A stretch of 8,382 nt of DNA from an uncultured Clostridium sp. (GTDB taxonomy: Bacteria; Bacillota; Clostridia; Oscillospirales; Acutalibacteraceae), in NCBI GenBank assembly GCA_900547915.1, contig URIN01000045.1, forward strand, positions 1 through 8,382. The letters are read 5' to 3'. Below the pieces are notes generated by a model, which had not been told where the DNA came from, searched no databases, and saw nothing but the letters and a program-made list of their open reading frames with translations. Position numbers and translations under genes: made by a program. Positions within the stretch are counted from its first letter, which is position 1; every line of letters begins with the position of its first letter. This document shows positions 4,958 through 8,382 of this stretch, piece by piece.

Positions 4958-6810
4958 TATGTCAGCTGTGATTTTCCTGTACACAATTCATAATATCTGC
5001 CGTGGTTTTCAAGGAGCGCATCATGGTCTCCTCTCTCTATTATTTTTCCGTGTTCCAGTACCATAATGGCATTTGAATTTCTTACTGTTGACAGTCTGTG
5101 AGCGATTACAAATACTGTTCTGCCCGCCATAAGTCTATCCATACCGTGTTCTATATGCATTTCCGTGCGTGTATCAACGGAAGACGTTGCCTCGTCAAGA
5201 ATTAAAACGGTAGGCTTTGCAACTGCCGCTCTTGCAATTGCAAGAAGCTGTCGCTGTCCTTGTGAAAGATTATCTCCGTCTCCAGAAATCATTGTTTCAT
5301 ATCCCTGAGGCAGTCGCCTAATAAACGAATGGGCAGATGCGAGTTTCGCGGCGGCGATACATTCTTCATCGGTAGCTTCCAGTCTGCCGTAACGAATATT
5401 ATCCATAACTGTGCCGGTAAACAGATGCGTATCCTGAAGAACTATTGAAAGCGTCTTTCTCAAATCGTCCTTCTTTATGCGCTTTACATCTATTCCGTCA
5501 TAAGTTATAGTGCCTTCCTGAATATCATAAAAGCGGTTTATAAGATTTGTTATAGTGGTTTTTCCAGCGCCTGTTGATCCTACAAAAGCAATTTTTTGAC
5601 CGGGTTTTGCATATAGCGAAATATTCTTTAAAACCGGTTTTTCGGGAACGTATGAGAAATTAACGTTTTCAAACTCAACATTACCCTCTACGGGGATGAG
5701 TTTTCCTCCGTCATTCCAATATGACTTCAGCTCGCCGTTTTCCTCTTTCTGCTCAAGAGTAACAGTGCCTTCATCAACCTCTGGAGCCATATCCATTATC
5801 TCAAACACTCTTTCAGCACCCGCAAGCGCTGAAAAGATAGTATTCATCTGATTTGCTATTTGGTTTATCGGCTGGGTAAACTGTTTTGAATAACTTAGGA
5901 ATGTGAAATAAGTGCCTATATCAATACTTGCAGTGAGAACAAGAAGTCCTCCGGCAAGAGCTACCGTTGCGTAGCTTGCATTATTTATTCCCGTTGAGCT
6001 TGGGCCCATAACACCCGCATAAAAGTTTGCATTTGTTGCGGCTTTACGGAATTTTTCGTTGCACTCACCGAACTCTTCGTTTATTTTATCCTCGTGATTA
6101 AATACCTTTACAACTTTAAGGCCCTCAACAGACTCCTCGATATTACCGTTCATTATACCGAGTTCTTTCTGCTGCTCTCTGAAATACTTTTTGGACTGCT
6201 TGCCTATCTTGCTCACAGTGATGAGCATAATAATAAGAAAAACAAGCGCAATTCCGAAAAGCATAGGACTTAGGTATATCATCATTATTATTATACCCGT
6301 AAAAGTAAAAGCAGAAGAAACGAGCTGAATCATCGACTGCTCAAGCATCATCTGAATATTATCAACATCGTTTGTAAAACGGCTCATTATCTCGCCGTGA
6401 GTTTTACTGTCAAAATACCTGAGCGGCAAAGACTGCATATGGTTGAACAGTTCTTTTCTTATAAGGTTTGTTGTTTTGTAGGCAATCTTGACCATAACAC
6501 GGCTCTGAATAAACGTAAACAAAGCGGTGCCGCAATAAAGAGCGCCTACTATTACAAGATTTTTAACAAGCGCCTTTATGCCCTCTGTCATAAAATTGCC
6601 TGCCAGCACAGAAGCTTCGATATCATTAAGAATAGGTTTGAGCCAGTATGACGCACCTATCTGACAAACAGTGCTCAGTACAAGGGAAATAAAGACTATT
6701 ACGAGGAATAATTTGCTTTTACCCATATACTGAAGTATTCTGCTAAAAGTCTGCTTTGCATTTTTTGGCTTTGCGTAGCCGTGTTGTTTATGATTCATGG
6801 GTCTCGGCAT
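4957..6810 (-). CDS. ABC exporter half-transporter with catalytic ATP site (heterodimer subunit)
   Basis: 617-aa fusion of a six-helix exporter membrane domain (about 25-330) and an ATPase domain (about 378-612), the usual layout of type IV (ABCB-like) exporters. The ATPase motifs are complete: Walker A GSTGAGKTT (411-419), Q-loop Gln459, signature LSQGQ (515-519), Walker B VLILDE with catalytic Glu540, D-loop SSVD (543-546) and switch His571. It has the catalytic Glu and His that its partner lacks, while its signature departs from LSGGQ. That pattern matches the catalytic partner of heterodimers such as BmrC/BmrD or TM287/288. The insert around 345-375 before the ATPase domain and the charged 20-residue N-terminus are common in clostridial members. 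The start is fixed by GGGGTG (6824-6819) and a TAATG one-base overlap with the partner's stop. Substrate unknown: a drug, lipid or peptide is possible. Confidence 0.93.
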   Translation of the reverse strand: MPRPMNHKQHGYAKPKNAKQTFSRILQYMGKSKLFLVIVFISLVLSTVCQIGASYWLKPILNDIEASVLAGNFMTEGIKALVKNLVIVGALYCGTALFTFIQSRVMVKIAYKTTNLIRKELFNHMQSLPLRYFDSKTHGEIMSRFTNDVDNIQMMLEQSMIQLVSSAFTFTGIIIMMIYLSPMLFGIALVFLIIMLITVSKIGKQSKKYFREQQKELGIMNGNIEESVEGLKVVKVFNHEDKINEEFGECNEKFRKAATNANFYAGVMGPSSTGINNASYATVALAGGLLVLTASIDIGTYFTFLSYSKQFTQPINQIANQMNTIFSALAGAERVFEIMDMAPEVDEGTVTLEQKEENGELKSYWNDGGKLIPVEGNVEFENVNFSYVPEKPVLKNISLYAKPGQKIAFVGSTGAGKTTITNLINRFYDIQEGTITYDGIDVKRIKKDDLRKTLSIVLQDTHLFTGTVMDNIRYGRLEATDEECIAAAKLASAHSFIRRLPQGYETMISGDGDNLSQGQRQLLAIARAAVAKPTVLILDEATSSVDTRTEMHIEHGMDRLMAGRTVFVIAHRLSTVRNSNAIMVLEHGKIIERGDHDALLENHGRYYELCTGKSQLT

Positions 6811-8382
6811 TATTCACTCACCCCTTTCTGCTGCGTCTGGTATATCTCTTGATATATCTCATTTGATTTAAGCAGATTTTCGTGGGTATCCATACCCTTT
6901 ATCTCTCCGTCATCAAGAACTATAATCTTATCTGCGTCCTTAACCGAAGAAACGCGCTGCGCAATTATGAATACGGTAGTATCCTTCAGTTCATTATAAA
7001 AGCTGTCTCTTATTTTAGCTTCGGTAGCAGTATCAACTGCGGAAGTAGAATCATCAAGAATAAGTATCTTAGGATTTTTTATCATTGCTCTTGCTATACA
7101 AAGGCGTTGCTTCTGACCGCCGGAAAGATTCAGACCGCCCTGTGAAAGATCTGTATCATAGCCGTTTGGCTGACGCAAAACGAAATCATGCGCCTGAGCA
7201 TATTTGCACGCTTCCTCTATTTCTTCATCGGTAGCGTCCGCCTTGCCCCATCGAATATTATCCTTGATAGTGCCGCTGAAAAGTACATTTTTCTGAAGCA
7301 CAACACCAATCATATCTCTGAGAGCTTTTATATTGTAGTCACGGACATCAACATCGTCAACAAGCACCTGACCCTCTGTAACATCATAAAGACGAGGTAT
7401 GAGATTAACAAGGCTTGACTTTCCGCATCCTGTACCGCCTACGACACCGATGACTTGCCCCGGCTCCGCCGTAAAGCTTATGCTGTGCAAAACATCGTCT
7501 CCGGAATCTGAAGAATTATATTTGAAATTTACATTTCTGAATTCAACTTTACCTTTTGCAGTTGCCTTATCAGGCACATAATTCTTTTCACCATCGGTAA
7601 CATCAACCTTGGTATTGAGAACCTCAACAACACGGTCACCGCACGCTTTACCTCTTGCCAGCTGAAGGAGCATCATAGATATCATCATCAGATTCATAAG
7701 CACCTGAATGATATAAGAAGCGAAAACGGAAATCTCGCTGACATCCATGACTCCGTTGCTTGCGTCAACGCCGCCTCTGTAATACACGAACACAACAACA
7801 GCATTGAGAATAAGCATCATAATAGGCATTACGGTAACAACCAGCCCTGATGCTTTTGCGCCCTGTGCGGCAAGGTCATCCGAAACATTTTTGAATTTAT
7901 CCTTTTCGTGGTCTTCACGCACAAACGCCTTAACAACCCTTATACCTATAAGGTTTTCCTGAACGACTCTGTTTACATTGTCTATCTTCTTCTGCATTTT
8001 TTGGAACATCGGAAAACCGAATTTCAAAATACACACAACGATAACTACAAGCACTGGAAGAATAAACAGCAGCAGCATACTCATTTTGGGATTAATTGAA
8101 ATTGCAAAAGCAGCTGAAACTATTAAAAGAGCAGGACCTCTAACAAGTATTCTAAGCGACATCATTACCACGTTTTGAAGCATAGTAATGTCATTTGTAA
8201 GCCTTGTGGTAAGTGAAGCTGTTGAAAAATCATCAATATTTTTAAAAGAAAATGTGCTGATTTTTTTGTACACATCTTTTCTGAGCCTAAAAGCAAAATT
8301 CTGGCTGCATATTGACGAAGTCTTCATAGTTGCAAGACCGCCTGAAAGACCTAAAACGGCAAGGGCCAACATACCTATACCG
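6810..8382 (-). CDS. ABC exporter half-transporter with degenerate ATP site (5' end missing)
   Basis: Partner subunit of the exporter. The frame stays open to the right edge (last full codon at 8381), giving 523 residues; family comparison suggests some 55-70 N-terminal residues, including the first helix, are lost. Positions below are counted from the Met at 8372, which is internal to the protein. Membrane domain to about 245, ATPase domain from about 276. Walker A GGTGCGKSS (312-320), Q-loop Gln360 and a canonical LSGGQ (416-420) are present. Walker B reads ILILDDS, with Asp441 where the catalytic Glu belongs, and the switch His is replaced by Gln472 (IIAQRVSSV). Asp for Glu and Gln for His mark the non-catalytic subunit of heterodimeric exporters such as TM287/288. 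The family coupling-region pattern FSFKNIDDFSTASLTTRLTN (41-60) supports a BmrC-like type. Stop TAA overlaps the next ATG (TAATG), so expression is coupled. Confidence 0.93.
   Translation of the reverse strand, partial: GIGMLALAVLGLSGGLATMKTSSICSQNFAFRLRKDVYKKISTFSFKNIDDFSTASLTTRLTNDITMLQNVVMMSLRILVRGPALLIVSAAFAISINPKMSMLLLFILPVLVVIVVCILKFGFPMFQKMQKKIDNVNRVVQENLIGIRVVKAFVREDHEKDKFKNVSDDLAAQGAKASGLVVTVMPIMMLILNAVVVFVYYRGGVDASNGVMDVSEISVFASYIIQVLMNLMMISMMLLQLARGKACGDRVVEVLNTKVDVTDGEKNYVPDKATAKGKVEFRNVNFKYNSSDSGDDVLHSISFTAEPGQVIGVVGGTGCGKSSLVNLIPRLYDVTEGQVLVDDVDVRDYNIKALRDMIGVVLQKNVLFSGTIKDNIRWGKADATDEEIEEACKYAQAHDFVLRQPNGYDTDLSQGGLNLSGGQKQRLCIARAMIKNPKILILDDSTSAVDTATEAKIRDSFYNELKDTTVFIIAQRVSSVKDADKIIVLDDGEIKGMDTHENLLKSNEIYQEIYQTQQKGVSE

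Noticed and set aside
5254..5268. LSQGQ in the 617-aa ABC subunit as a sign of a dead ATPase
   Set aside because: Catalytic Glu540 and His571 are intact, and LSQGQ is a tolerated variant in exporter families. It is better explained by pairing with the degenerate site of the partner.
6397..6651. Rightward frames opposite the ABC genes (also 6882-7145, 7188-7418, 7399-7581, 7908-8178)
   Set aside because: All lie antisense to conserved ABC exporter coding sequence and encode nothing recognisable.
49..8382. CRISPR array, tRNA/rRNA, insertion sequence, phage or defence genes
   Set aside because: I found no spaced identical repeats, no tRNA-like cloverleaf, no transposase or integrase motifs, and nearly all bases are explained by the genes listed.

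Overview
This is a contig end from a low-GC Gram-positive bacterium. The best guess is a gut-type clostridium (Ruminococcaceae/Oscillospiraceae-like). The evidence is A+T-rich intergenic DNA, strong AGGAGG-type ribosome binding sites, a two-subunit transketolase, a class B sortase with an SPxTG-type substrate, a Clostridia-style LCP protein and a BmrC/BmrD-like ABC exporter pair. The genus cannot be fixed from the sequence. Bases 1-48 are not biological: they are an Illumina Nextera i7 adapter with the N705 index, so genomic sequence starts at base 49.

Every supported gene reads leftward (minus strand). In transcription order, from the right edge: (1) two ABC exporter half-transporters, 8382-6810 (5' end cut off) and 6810-4957, overlapping by one base (TAATG). 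They look like a heterodimeric exporter with one degenerate ATP site. (2) A strong promoter (4888-4916) with unusual flanking repeats drives a small secreted protein (4823-4269) ending in an SPDTG cell-wall sorting signal, followed by an intrinsic terminator (4222-4249). (3) A probable operon: class B sortase (4154-3357), LCP glycopolymer ligase (3373-2114, overlapping the sortase by 17 nt), transketolase N-terminal subunit (2096-1257) and transketolase C-terminal subunit (1254-313), closed by a clear terminator (227-252). (4) A good promoter (110-139) and ribosome binding site start a further leftward gene, of which only about six codons remain before the adapter (68-49).

The coherent biological theme is the cell envelope. 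The sortase lies directly downstream of a probable substrate whose SPDTG motif fits the (S/P)PxTG type described for Clostridioides difficile sortase B. The next gene is an LCP protein of the family that attaches glycopolymers to peptidoglycan. The transketolase pair is central carbon metabolism (pentose phosphate pathway) and seems to share this transcript without an obvious functional link.

I see no mobile element, CRISPR array, tRNA, rRNA or defence system. The most noteworthy items are the sortase/substrate pair, the His-rich cytoplasmic tail of the LCP protein, the matched degeneracy in the ABC pair, the repeat-rich control region of the anchored protein, and the adapter at the contig end.
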